This document shows positions 1-7,338 of a stretch of DNA of 8,154 bases, piece after piece. The stretch covers positions 1 to 8,154 of the forward strand of contig CAZGYJ010000130.1 in NCBI GenBank assembly GCA_964530345.1. The letters run 5' to 3'. The notes beneath the pieces were generated by a model. That model saw only the letters and a program-made list of their open reading frames with translations, was not told where the DNA came from and did not search any database. The DNA is from JALSJK01 sp964530345. GTDB taxonomy: Bacteria > Pseudomonadota > Gammaproteobacteria > Methylococcales > Methylomonadaceae. The translations under genes and the position numbers were made by a program. Every line of letters begins with the position of its first letter. Position 1 is the first letter of the stretch.

Positions 1-143
1 TTTAGTTAGATAACATACCTTTAATTTCAACTTAAGGTTATCAGTAGTTTAAGCATGTTATGATCGTTGCACCGCCTTATATTCAGCAGCGAATATTAAG
101 TTCTCTTTCACTAATTTCTACGGCTTCGTGAAATCATTCTGTC

Positions 144-575
144 ATGTCAAACAACCTTGTCACCCTAATTAAAGCAGAACTTGGAAATAATTTCCTTAAT
201 CAAACAGAAATGCTTATTGAGGAAGCAACAGACAAAACCAAAAAAGCATTAGACCAGGCAATATTATTACTTGTTGATGCATTTTCTAACACCTCAGCTT
301 CTGACAAAAATCAAATATTAAATAATCAAGATTCTCCGAAAAGTAGTCATATTGAAAATTTTGCAGCCTTAATGAATGAAGGTGATTATGTAACGCTGAT
401 CAATAAAGGAACTGACCTACTTTCCATCTCGCTTGGTGAAAACAATTTGGCCAATATCTCGCGAACAATTGCTAGCTCTAACAATATTAAATATCAGTCC
501 GCTTCAACACTCATCGCTTTGATCACACCCTTGATCGTAGGTATAATTCAGCAACAGAATAAAAAAACGTATTAG
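144..575 (+). CDS. DUF937 (YidB-like) domain protein, N-terminal part of an apparently split gene
   Basis: This 143-residue soluble, helix-rich protein has the layout of the DUF937 family, whose function is unknown. An N-terminal helix (about residues 4-16, LVTLIKAELG) is followed by a variable middle. The hallmark second half comes after it: a GTDLLSISLGEN stretch (about 89-100), then a segment of small residues, then a hydrophobic STLIALITPLIVGII helix (about 121-135). The ATG is the only usable start, because an in-frame TGA lies at 129-131. No Shine-Dalgarno is visible before it. The frame closes at 573-575, just after a run of seven A. The -1 frame is open from 563 and continues into the gene at 647-1171, so this is probably the N-terminal part of one 342-residue membrane-anchored protein. 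The family call is by pattern recognition. The domain assignment is fairly secure and the role is unknown. Confidence 0.75.
   Translation: MSNNLVTLIKAELGNNFLNQTEMLIEEATDKTKKALDQAILLLVDAFSNTSASDKNQILNNQDSPKSSHIENFAALMNEGDYVTLINKGTDLLSISLGENNLANISRTIASSNNIKYQSASTLIALITPLIVGIIQQQNKKTY
561..567 (+). other. A7 tract at the junction of two frames: putative -1 frameshift site or homopolymer indel
   Basis: Seven consecutive A lie six bases before the TAG that closes the DUF937 frame. Frame 0 reads AAT AAA AAA ACG TAT TAG. Slipping back one base gives AAA AAC GTA TTA GGA and then stays open to 1171. The -1 frame between 563 and 646 encodes a peptide containing SLLDAPQELKRNLVQQ, which looks like the normal linker following DUF937. 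Slippage by polymerase or ribosome, a real one-base deletion, or a sequencing error in the run would all give this picture. The base before the two AAA codons is T, so the site is not the efficient A_AAA_AAG type. No strong stimulator is obvious: a small GCTCC/GGAGC hairpin (596-608) lies about 28 bases downstream, farther than usual. Confidence 0.6.
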
Positions 576-646
576 GAACAAATAGCCTATTAGACGCTCC
601 ACAGGAGCTAAAACGTAACCTTGTACAACAACCGACACATATTACA

Positions 647-1171
647 ATGGATAAATCAGAAGATCTTGAAAAGCAAGAACCACTTAAGAGAGAAACCAGT
701 AATGGGCCAAAATATGGCAAATTAATGTGGATACCTCTTTTTGTAATAATCGGGCTATCTGCCTACTTTTTTTTACCAACTTTGTTACCCCAGGATAGTG
801 AACTGGATGTTGCTACTATCGTTGATAAATTAGGTGATGAATCCTCATCGTCAGATTATATTAATATCGGTAATGATCTTAGCAATATTATCAACAATAT
901 TACAGATAACCTGATTCTCATTACTGATGCTGAATCAGCAGCCACAGCTTTGCCTAAATTTAAAGAAGCTTCCTCAAAACTTGACTCTTTAATTGAGCGG
1001 TTTAATCAACTATCTGATTCGGCTAAATCGACGACAGCCAATATTGCTGAAAACAAAATCACTGCATTACAGCCAGTAATTGATCGCGTCTCAAAAATTC
1101 CAGCTGCAAACCCCGTCGTAATGCCAGTTATTAAAGATATTATGCAAAAATTGACTGTATTTTCTGTATAG
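647..1171 (+). CDS. Single-pass membrane protein; C-terminal part of the DUF937 gene
   Basis: The ATG at 647 gives 174 residues: a charged N-terminal stretch (1-25), one strong transmembrane helix (about 27-47, MWIPLFVIIGLSAYFFLPTLL), and a roughly 125-residue helical C-terminal domain. The end of that domain (about 102-172) alternates leucine-rich helices with an ALQPVIDRVSKIPAANPVVMPV segment. From memory, this resembles the C-terminal domain that follows the membrane helix in long DUF937 proteins. The ATG has no Shine-Dalgarno (TATTACA precedes it), and the frame is open upstream to 563. Both facts argue that 647 is not the true start and that translation normally arrives from the DUF937 frame. 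With one base gained in the A7 tract, 144-1171 would encode one protein of 342 residues with a soluble DUF937 head, a membrane anchor and this tail. Function is unknown. Confidence 0.65.
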   Translation: MDKSEDLEKQEPLKRETSNGPKYGKLMWIPLFVIIGLSAYFFLPTLLPQDSELDVATIVDKLGDESSSSDYINIGNDLSNIINNITDNLILITDAESAATALPKFKEASSKLDSLIERFNQLSDSAKSTTANIAENKITALQPVIDRVSKIPAANPVVMPVIKDIMQKLTVFSV

Positions 1172-1205
1172 TATGATTTTAGTTTTCTGAACAACGAATT
1201 TTTGA

Positions 1206-1233
1206 AATGGCTCTAGTTAAGACCTGAGCCATT
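1206..1233. repeat. Perfect 8-bp inverted repeat between convergent genes
   Basis: AATGGCTC (1206-1213) and GAGCCATT (1226-1233) are exact reverse complements separated by a 12-base loop. The hairpin lies 35 bases past the stop of the plus-strand gene and about 90 bases past the end of the minus-strand branching-enzyme gene. It is placed where a bidirectional terminator would be expected. Neither strand has a clean U-run directly after the stem (CCCCAAAA on plus, TTCAAAAATTC on minus), so it is not a canonical Rho-independent terminator. It may simply protect 3' ends. Confidence 0.45.
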
Positions 1234-1324
1234 CCCCAAAACAATCTCAGCTCAATTTTCATTCAAATTCTATAAAGGATACTAAACATTAAAGTCTCAA
1301 TTCCAAAAAATCAATAACAACCAG

Positions 1325-2959
1325 TCATGAACTGAATTGCGCACTCTTTACTACTTGTGTTGTATTTTCTAGCTTTGCATAATCACGAAAATCAATATCT
1401 GGAAAAATGTCATCCAGGATTTCCAGAGCCGACAAAGTACGTTCGTCAATTACATTATTTCTTATACTTTCACTTAAATAGTTGAATCTGGCCAAGTGGT
1501 CAATAATGCGCTTTTTTGCATATTCTGTTGTGGTTCCGGACCTAATAATAAATGCCCAATCAGATGACTGCGCAAGTAATAATGATCGGGCAGCTTGATT
1601 TAATGCTCGCTCAATAATTGATTGAGAAGGAATCTGAAAAAAATCTGTTGCTAAATCCTGCATGTCTTTCCCGGCTTTATGCAAAACCGGATAAATCCAG
1701 TCATTTGTTTCATTAATCCAATAACTGGAATAACCTTCGGCTCCCCATGTGGAAGCTGATGGAATTGCAACCTGTTGCTTCTTGAACTGTTGCAAATAAT
1801 CACTACAACTAACAGTCTTAACAGTACTGTTGGCTTCATCAGCAAAACGTAAAACAAATTCAAGCCAGATTGGCCCCTCAAACCACCAATGCCCGAAAAG
1901 TTCAGCATCGTAAGGTGAAATAATTATCGGCACCCTATCCATGAAATCAGACAATCGAGCAATTTGTTGTTGTCGTTTTTGCAAAAAATCCCGGGCATGG
2001 ATTTGTGCTTTCTTATAAGCCTGAACAGGTCGATAATATTGTTTTAAATGAGTTCCAGTAACCCGATGATATTTAATACCAGTATTAACCCTGACTTCGC
2101 CATCAAGAATATAGGGCGAAATATAGTCCAAATCCAAATCAAAGCCAATATCTCTATGATATTCCCGGTAATCAAAATCGCCAGGATAGCCTTCCTGTGA
2201 ACTCCAAACCTGTCTGGATGATTCGGGATCACGAGCAAAAACAGCTACACCATTTCCACAATCAAGAGGAGCATAAACACCATTTACAGGTTGTTGACTG
2301 GCATGTAAAACACCATGAGTATCAGAAAAAAAATAATTGATTCCCGCTTCTTCTAGATTTTTTTCTAGGCCAGGGTAAAAACCGCACTCTGGCAGCCAAA
2401 AACCAGTTGATGAAAAATCAAAATAATTATTAAAAACATCAAGGCCAATATTTATCTGATTACGAACCGACAACTCGTTAACATTCAACAACGGTAAAAA
2501 ACCATGTGTAGCAGCACAGGTAATTAATTCGAGATTTCCCAATAAAAAATGCTTTTTAAATGCTGATAGTAAATCACCTTGATATTGATCCTGATATATT
2601 TTCAAGGTATCAGAAAATAATCCACGATACCAATTTGCTAATGAATGGAGATGTTTGTCGTTACGAGTTCTAATGATTTCCTTTTCCGCAAGTTCCAGTT
2701 GCTTTCCAAGATAGCTAATATAACGTTCTCGCAAAAGCTCATCACACAGCATTGAAATCAGTGTTGGAGACAAAGAAAGGGTTAGACGAAAATCCACATG
2801 ATCCTTCTCTAAACGATCAAGGGTTTTTATGAGAGGGATGTAACATTCCGATATCGCCTCAAAGAACCAGTTTTCTTCAAAAAAACGGTCGTATTCAGGA
2901 TGCCTTACAAAGGGTAAATGCGCATGGAGAATAATAGCGAGACACCCTTGTGTATTCAT
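1325..2959 (-). CDS. GH57-family 1,4-alpha-glucan branching enzyme (AmyC-type)
   Basis: This 544-residue cytosolic enzyme is predicted to cut alpha-1,4 bonds and rejoin the chain as an alpha-1,6 branch in glycogen-like glucan. It shows the GH57 signatures in order: HAHLPFVRHPE at 12-22, GNLELITCAATHGFLPLL at 141-158, GFWLPECGFYPG at 186-197 with Glu191 as the predicted nucleophile, EGYPGDFDYREYHRDIGFDL at 256-275, and ISPYDAELFGHWWFEGP at 347-363 with Asp351 as the predicted acid/base. The C-terminal part (about 420-530, with TWGAEGYSSYWINETNDW near 414-431) matches the DUF1957-type helical domain. Length is normal for bacterial and archaeal members (about 520-560). There is no signal peptide. 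The ATG at 2959 places HAHLP at the expected distance, although only a weak, distant purine stretch precedes it. It lies 140 bases downstream of the DUF4912 gene on the same strand, so the two are probably co-transcribed. Branching activity is preferred over amylase because of the AmyC-like pattern. Confidence 0.9.
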   Translation of the reverse strand: MNTQGCLAIILHAHLPFVRHPEYDRFFEENWFFEAISECYIPLIKTLDRLEKDHVDFRLTLSLSPTLISMLCDELLRERYISYLGKQLELAEKEIIRTRNDKHLHSLANWYRGLFSDTLKIYQDQYQGDLLSAFKKHFLLGNLELITCAATHGFLPLLNVNELSVRNQINIGLDVFNNYFDFSSTGFWLPECGFYPGLEKNLEEAGINYFFSDTHGVLHASQQPVNGVYAPLDCGNGVAVFARDPESSRQVWSSQEGYPGDFDYREYHRDIGFDLDLDYISPYILDGEVRVNTGIKYHRVTGTHLKQYYRPVQAYKKAQIHARDFLQKRQQQIARLSDFMDRVPIIISPYDAELFGHWWFEGPIWLEFVLRFADEANSTVKTVSCSDYLQQFKKQQVAIPSASTWGAEGYSSYWINETNDWIYPVLHKAGKDMQDLATDFFQIPSQSIIERALNQAARSLLLAQSSDWAFIIRSGTTTEYAKKRIIDHLARFNYLSESIRNNVIDERTLSALEILDDIFPDIDFRDYAKLENTTQVVKSAQFSS

Positions 2960-3099
2960 TATTTTAGAAAAATAGCCTTTGGCAAGATTAAGAATAAATG
3001 TTTTAGGAAATTTTGAGAAAAAAAATAGACTGTAACCTGACTGCTTTTAAAGCCTACCTTGCTCTCACTGATTAACACATTATTGCGTTAAAAGCGTAC
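2960..3099 (-). other. Intergenic gap between DUF4912 and GH57 genes
   Basis: These 140 bases lack a reading frame of interest. They hold a short near-palindrome GCTTTTAAAGC (about 3043-3053) and, reading the minus strand, a T8 run about 17 bases after it. The separation is too large for a classical terminator. No convincing promoter for the GH57 gene was identified, which is compatible with read-through from the DUF4912 gene. Confidence 0.3.
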
Positions 3100-3816
3100 T
3101 TAAAAAGCTGTATTCTGGCATTTCTTGAGGTTTTTTGGCAATTTATAATTTGATGAACCAATACCTATATCCACTGCATGACTGGCGTCACCAGAACCTG
3201 AAGCATCGGAACTATCAAGTGTAAAAATGAAATCCTCTCGGTTAGTTTTTTTTCCAAATTTTTTCGTCTCTTCCAAGCGAGTCATGCTGTCTTTCATTTT
3301 TTCCTTCCCTTCTTCAGCCTGATTGTCACAATTTTGATTTTCTTGTATATCAGCTGGCACGACACGCTTATCGTTCCAAATCGAGTTCACACCACATCGT
3401 GGAGTATGAACAACATTTGAAAAAGCATAAATTGAAAAACCGGCTTCATCTGTCTGCCTGCCAATCACTGCAGAATAAACCGCATTGTCATATGGAACCA
3501 ATACTTTCTTCCGATGTGGAAAAGAATTAACAGGAATATCTAACCATTGTTCCCCCCCAAGGGCATTAATTGGAACAGCTGTTTGCCAGTAAATACGCAA
3601 AATCAAGACATCATTATCAATTGATATTTGTGGATACCTTTCACCGATACTCCAATATGTGTATACATGAAATGGATCAACAGGTAACAAAACCAATTCA
3701 GAAAAGTCTGAATGAATTTCCGGAGAATACTTAAGACTTACTTCTGTACTGATTTCAAGAAGCTCTTGTTGTGAAACCCTGATTTTAGAATTATATTTTG
3801 ATTGCCAAAACTTCAT
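3100..3816 (-). CDS. DUF4912 domain protein linked to GH57
   Basis: The DUF4912 core (about residues 38-140, counting from the ATG at 3816) opens with the characteristic LVLLPVDPFHVYTYW motif. It continues with an LILRIYW strand and a WLDIPVNSF segment, which resemble a small beta-rich fold that may bind carbohydrate or protein. The molecular role is not established. Genes of this family recur beside GH57 and other alpha-glucan genes, so a part in glycogen metabolism is inferred from context. The last 90 or so residues are hydrophilic and low in complexity, with a Lys/Glu-rich stretch and an SSDASGSGDAS segment, and are probably disordered. The longest open frame starts at a TTG (3858, 252 residues). 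The ATG at 3816 (238 residues) is preferred because it is preceded by AGAG and keeps the whole domain. No signal peptide is seen. It is the first gene of the probable two-gene unit with the branching enzyme. Confidence 0.8.
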   Translation of the reverse strand: MKFWQSKYNSKIRVSQQELLEISTEVSLKYSPEIHSDFSELVLLPVDPFHVYTYWSIGERYPQISIDNDVLILRIYWQTAVPINALGGEQWLDIPVNSFPHRKKVLVPYDNAVYSAVIGRQTDEAGFSIYAFSNVVHTPRCGVNSIWNDKRVVPADIQENQNCDNQAEEGKEKMKDSMTRLEETKKFGKKTNREDFIFTLDSSDASGSGDASHAVDIGIGSSNYKLPKNLKKCQNTAF

Positions 3817-3843
3817 GGCTCTATATTGATTTAATAAATTTAT

Positions 3844-3869
3844 TTTGGTAAATGCCAATTTGGTAAATG
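3844..3869. repeat. Two direct copies of an 11-bp unit
   Basis: TTTGGTAAATG occurs at 3844-3854 and again at 3859-3869, separated by CCAA (period 15). The pair straddles the TTG that would be the longest start of the DUF4912 gene. It could be a binding site for a regulator in the divergent promoter region, or a chance duplication of five codons: the minus frame through it reads FTKLAFTK. Confidence 0.35.
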
Positions 3870-4059
3870 AAAATAGTTCTTCAAAAAAGTATCTTCTGCA
3901 TAATATATTTACAAGACATAAAGCCGGTATTATTGTAAAATAACCAAGCTTTTAGAGCTGCAAGTCAATCTACTTTAACCCTAAAACAAGTAGCCAATAA
4001 CAAAACGCACTAGATTCGGTTATTTGTTCTTCTGACTTCCGTCTTATCATCTTTATTGT
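3870..4059. other. Divergent intergenic region between DUF4912 and antiporter genes
   Basis: This region must hold promoters for both directions but shows no unambiguous -35/-10 pair. TATCAT at 4045-4050 could serve as a -10 for the antiporter gene, without a good -35 at the right distance. The decamer GGTATTATTG occurs at 3926-3935 and again at 4062-4071, immediately before the antiporter start. No RNA gene or riboswitch is recognised. Confidence 0.3.
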
Positions 4060-4064
4060 AAGGT
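4060..4064 (+). promoter_or_regulatory. Shine-Dalgarno of the antiporter gene
   Basis: AAGGT lies seven bases before the ATG at 4072, an ideal spacing. The alternative TTG at 4069 would be only four bases away. This site decides in favour of the ATG. Confidence 0.6.
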
Positions 4065-4071
4065 ATTATTG

Positions 4072-6162
4072 ATGACACTTGATGTTTATTTATCAGTTTT
4101 CACCCTGATGCTGTTTTCACTTGGCATTAACCTGTTAGCGTTAAAAACACGAATACCCTATACTGTACTCCTGGTTATTGCAGGATCATTTCTAGTCCCG
4201 CTTTCTAAAATTGAAGCTTTTTCTTTTATCAGCAGTTTTCAATTGACGCCTGAATTGCTGTTTTTTGTTTTTCTACCAATTCTTATCTTTGAATCCGCCT
4301 ATAACATCAATATACGCAACATTGAGGAAAACAAATTTGTTATTTCTGTATTAGCCATTTTGGGGCTATTGATTTCGACTTTTTTTATTGGTTATGTTGG
4401 GCAATGGGCTCTACATCTGATCGGTTTAGAGATTCCTTTACTTGTCACATTACTTTTTGGCGCTGCTATTTCAGCAACTGACCCTGTTGCGGTTTTATCA
4501 TTATTTAAAGAATACGGAGCTCCACACCGATTAACTTTGATTTTTGAGGGAGAAAGTCTCTTTAATGATGGCACCGCCTTTGCCATTTTCTTAGTATTCC
4601 TGGAAATTATGCAAAATAGTTTTCAGGGAACAGCGACTATTATAGAAGGCTTTTTTTCGTTTTTTACCATGCTTTTTGGAGGCATATTATTTGGCTTATT
4701 AATGGGGCTAACATTTTCAAAAATGATTGAATTGGTCAAGGGCAATGAGCATTTAGAAATCACCCTGACTTTGTTAGTTGCCCATTTTACCTTTCTATTG
4801 TCTGAATTAATATCTGAAAAATTAATCATTTACGGCCACCACATTCATTTATCTTCTATTATCGCAACACTGGTTTCGTCATTAGTTATGGGTAATTTGG
4901 GACGCTACAAAATGTCTAGCGGAGTAGAAGAATACATGGAAAAATTCTGGAGTTATTTTGCTTTTCTTGCCAACTCCCTGGTGTTTCTATTAATGGGATT
5001 ATTGTTTACCGAACTATCCGTTTCTTTACATCTAACTATATTACCTATTCTATTGATGATACTGGTTGTTGCTGTTGCCAGAGCCTTATCAATTTACTTA
5101 TCAATAGGCATGGTTAATCAAATAAAATCAGAAGAAAGCATCCCTGCAAACTGGCAGCATTTACTTGCATGGGGTAGCTTACGTGGATCTTTGGCTGTTA
5201 TTATGGTCATGTTAATACCGGATAATTTAAGCTTACCCGATTGGAATTATGACTTTTCTATTAAACAATTCATAATTGCCATCACTATTGGAAGTATATA
5301 CTTTACTCTTCTTATTAAAGCAACGACCATCGGAAAAGTTATCCGCTGGTTAAAAATTGATGCTCTATTACCACACGAACAAATGGGCTATTGCAAAACC
5401 AAAGCATTAGTCTATCAATCATTGATCGAAAGAGTAAAAAGGCTGTACGAACACCATGATATCAACCAAATGCAATATGAAGCATTACTCTCCGAATATC
5501 AAAGTCTTTATGATAAAGCCCACAAAAAATGTCGAGGTGAAACCGCTGATGCAAGACATGTAATTGAAAATCTTCTACGAATCTACACCTTAGCAATACA
5601 AAAAAGTGAACTGAAAGAATTATTCAGACGCGATGAAATCAGCGAAAGAATCTACAAAAAAAATCTGCTGATTTTAGAAACCCAAACCGAATACATTGAA
5701 CAAGACCGAGAAGAATTAGATTCTCTCAATACATATTTTGAATCTTTACTAGGAAAAATTTGGCATTTTATTCGCCGCATTTTGTTTTTATCAACGAAGG
5801 AAAGTGACTCTCAAGAACTATATCTTTATTATCGCACCCAATTTAAACTGATCAATAAAGTCCTGGATGAGTTGTCTGAAATGAAGCATTCACCTCTTAT
5901 CAATTTTTTTGATGATCCAAAAGCCTTCAGAAATGTCACAAAAATTTATTTAAAATTAAAAGAAAAAAATATTCAGGAAATGAAAAAGAAACTTCGGTCA
6001 AATAAAGAATTACTCGATGAAATGAATGAACAATCGGCCAAAGCTCTGCTTCATATCACTCAAGTCGACACTATCAAAGAACTTCATGAATATGAAATAA
6101 TTTCCAATAAATTATATGTACTACTGTGTAATGAAATGAATGATTCAAGGCTATCCGAATAA
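4072..6162 (+). CDS. CPA1-family Na+/H+ antiporter with long cytosolic C-terminal tail
   Basis: This 696-residue inner-membrane protein is predicted to exchange Na+ (or K+) for protons, serving pH and salt homeostasis. Residues 1-425 carry about 12 hydrophobic segments with the CPA1 (NhaP/NHE-like) motifs: FFVFLPILIFESAYN at 64-78, AAISATDPVAV at 131-141, FEGESLFNDGTA at 158-169 with the Asn165-Asp166 ion-binding pair, and AWGSLRGSLAV at 366-376 with the conserved Arg371. After the last membrane helix, a tail of about 265 residues (431-696) is charged and helical, rich in Glu, Lys and Leu. It looks like a coiled-coil regulatory or oligomerisation region and contains no recognised TrkA-C or cyclic-nucleotide-binding signature. 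The start is the ATG at 4072, set by AAGGT at 4060-4064. The gene stands alone, divergent from the DUF4912 gene and convergent with yeiR. Which ion is used cannot be read from the sequence. Confidence 0.9.
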   Translation: MTLDVYLSVFTLMLFSLGINLLALKTRIPYTVLLVIAGSFLVPLSKIEAFSFISSFQLTPELLFFVFLPILIFESAYNINIRNIEENKFVISVLAILGLLISTFFIGYVGQWALHLIGLEIPLLVTLLFGAAISATDPVAVLSLFKEYGAPHRLTLIFEGESLFNDGTAFAIFLVFLEIMQNSFQGTATIIEGFFSFFTMLFGGILFGLLMGLTFSKMIELVKGNEHLEITLTLLVAHFTFLLSELISEKLIIYGHHIHLSSIIATLVSSLVMGNLGRYKMSSGVEEYMEKFWSYFAFLANSLVFLLMGLLFTELSVSLHLTILPILLMILVVAVARALSIYLSIGMVNQIKSEESIPANWQHLLAWGSLRGSLAVIMVMLIPDNLSLPDWNYDFSIKQFIIAITIGSIYFTLLIKATTIGKVIRWLKIDALLPHEQMGYCKTKALVYQSLIERVKRLYEHHDINQMQYEALLSEYQSLYDKAHKKCRGETADARHVIENLLRIYTLAIQKSELKELFRRDEISERIYKKNLLILETQTEYIEQDREELDSLNTYFESLLGKIWHFIRRILFLSTKESDSQELYLYYRTQFKLINKVLDELSEMKHSPLINFFDDPKAFRNVTKIYLKLKEKNIQEMKKKLRSNKELLDEMNEQSAKALLHITQVDTIKELHEYEIISNKLYVLLCNEMNDSRLSE

Positions 6163-6318
6163 AAAATACACCCTTCGCGTTGTAAAATACCTCATTCCAG
6201 AATGCATCAATTTTTGTGAAAGACCAGGAAACGCATCAATATTCAGGCTTGTGGAAGATTATTAACTACCTCATTCGTCATAAAAATAGGGCTTATTGAA
6301 CCTGAAAGGCATATAAAT
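6163..6318. other. Intergenic region between convergent antiporter and yeiR genes
   Basis: No gene is seen. The decamer TACCTCATTC appears at 6188-6197 and 6267-6276, and GCATCAAT appears at 6204-6211 and 6233-6240, both as direct repeats. A tiny CATTC/GAATG inverted repeat with a 2-base loop lies at 6193-6204. None has the GC-rich stem plus U-run of a Rho-independent terminator. Confidence 0.3.
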
Positions 6319-7287
6319 TCAACTTTTATCAACACATTGATTTAATTCCTTTAAAATATCCCTGCACTTATTTTCAAACACAATGACTTCCAGTTTACTG
6401 ATTACCGATGGCGAACTTGGCTGGCAGTTGAAAACACCATCAACGCAATTAACTATAAACCAGCCTTTATTGGTGAAAAATATTCCCTTGATCCTTTCTG
6501 CTTCAAGTTTTGTCAACAAATCGATTAATCGCTGATAATCAAAGCAAGTCTGCTCAGAAAAGACATAGCCAAGGCTTTGAAAGCCATCCGCTTTATTAAT
6601 CAATGTTGTATCACGGTCATTATTTGCAACAAATACTTGGCTTCGATGTGCATCAGGAAAAAAAGCCTGCCTGTTAACAGTTCTTGGAAAATCAAGCCAG
6701 GCAATATCTAATTGCCCGTGAGTTGTATGAGCGATTAATGCCTTTGCCGGTTTATACTTTTGAGCCTGCTCATCAAAAAGTGAGAGATTTTTTTCATCCG
6801 CCAAATCGACTTTGTTAGCGATCATAAGATCGGCTAGCGCCATTTGATCAATAAAATTTTTGTGATTTTTATAGCGTATGTCGCGCAGCTTGCTTGGGTC
6901 AACCAGACAAATCGCCGCTTTTAAATCCAAAACATCCCTTAAATGCTCACTTTCCAACATTTCCAACACTTTTTTTGGATGTCCCAAACCAGTTGGCTCA
7001 ATAATCAAACGATCTGGCCTGGCTTCTTTTAGTAAGCGGTTAACACTGACTTTGAATGGCAAACCGACGGCACAACATAAACACCCCCCGGCAATTTCTT
7101 TTACTGTAGCCCCTGCCGCCTCAAAAATAGCACCATCAATGCCAACCTTTCCAAATTCATTAACCAAGACCGCCCATTTTTCATTTTCCGGCTTTTGTTT
7201 TAGCAGATTCAGAATTGTTGTCGTTTTACCGACTCCGAGGAACCCCATAATTATATTCGCTGGAATCTGCAGTAATTTTTTTGGCAT
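6319..7287 (-). CDS. yeiR: YeiR-type CobW/COG0523 metal-binding GTPase
   Basis: This 322-residue cytosolic P-loop GTPase belongs to the family that inserts or delivers metals to client proteins. The YeiR subgroup is associated with zinc. Visible motifs are Walker A GFLGVGKT at 15-22, EKWAVLVNEFGKVGIDGA at 36-53, the metal-binding GGCLCC at 67-72 (Cys69, Cys71, Cys72), PDRLIIEPTGLGHPK at 91-105, and the guanine-specificity motif NKVD at 158-161. The C-terminal CobW_C domain (about 230-310) includes LEAERIKGIFF. The first half closely follows E. coli YeiR as I remember it, and the length is nearly the same (328). The His-rich linker typical of many COG0523 proteins is poor here: one His in FFPDAHRSQ. 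The ATG at 7287 has no clear Shine-Dalgarno. The gene follows merP by 51 bases on the same strand, with no terminator between, so co-transcription with merTP is likely. A link to the metal brought in by MerTP is inferred. Confidence 0.88.
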   Translation of the reverse strand: MPKKLLQIPANIIMGFLGVGKTTTILNLLKQKPENEKWAVLVNEFGKVGIDGAIFEAAGATVKEIAGGCLCCAVGLPFKVSVNRLLKEARPDRLIIEPTGLGHPKKVLEMLESEHLRDVLDLKAAICLVDPSKLRDIRYKNHKNFIDQMALADLMIANKVDLADEKNLSLFDEQAQKYKPAKALIAHTTHGQLDIAWLDFPRTVNRQAFFPDAHRSQVFVANNDRDTTLINKADGFQSLGYVFSEQTCFDYQRLIDLLTKLEAERIKGIFFTNKGWFIVNCVDGVFNCQPSSPSVISKLEVIVFENKCRDILKELNQCVDKS

Positions 7288-7338
7288 TGGTTTTGTTACA
7301 TAGCAAACTCACACACCTAATAATCTAGTTGTACTCAT

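Noticed and set aside
79..96. ATATTC/GAATAT inverted repeat upstream of the DUF937 gene as an operator
   Set aside because: Six AT-rich pairs in AT-rich DNA are readily expected by chance, and no promoter could be aligned with them.
596..608. GCTCC-ACA-GGAGC hairpin as a frameshift stimulator
   Set aside because: The stem has only 5 bp and begins about 28 bases after the A-run, farther than the usual 5-9 bases.
523..720. Minus-strand open frame of 65 codons across the DUF937 junction
   Set aside because: It is antisense to two coding frames with family-like products and has no recognisable content.
3817..3858. TTG start giving a 14-residue longer DUF4912 protein
   Set aside because: No Shine-Dalgarno is near it, and the extra residues include a short sequence repeat rather than conserved domain.
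4069..4071. TTG as the start of the antiporter
   Set aside because: The adjacent ATG at 4072 has better spacing to AAGGT and adds no loss of conserved sequence.
6188..6276. TACCTCATTC and GCATCAAT direct repeats as a CRISPR-like or mobile-element trace
   Set aside because: There are only two copies of each, they are very short, and no regular spacing or adjoining recombinase or cas gene is present.
6878..7303. Plus-strand open frame of 141 codons
   Set aside because: It lies entirely opposite the well-supported yeiR gene, whose motifs are unmistakable, and its own product resembles no family.
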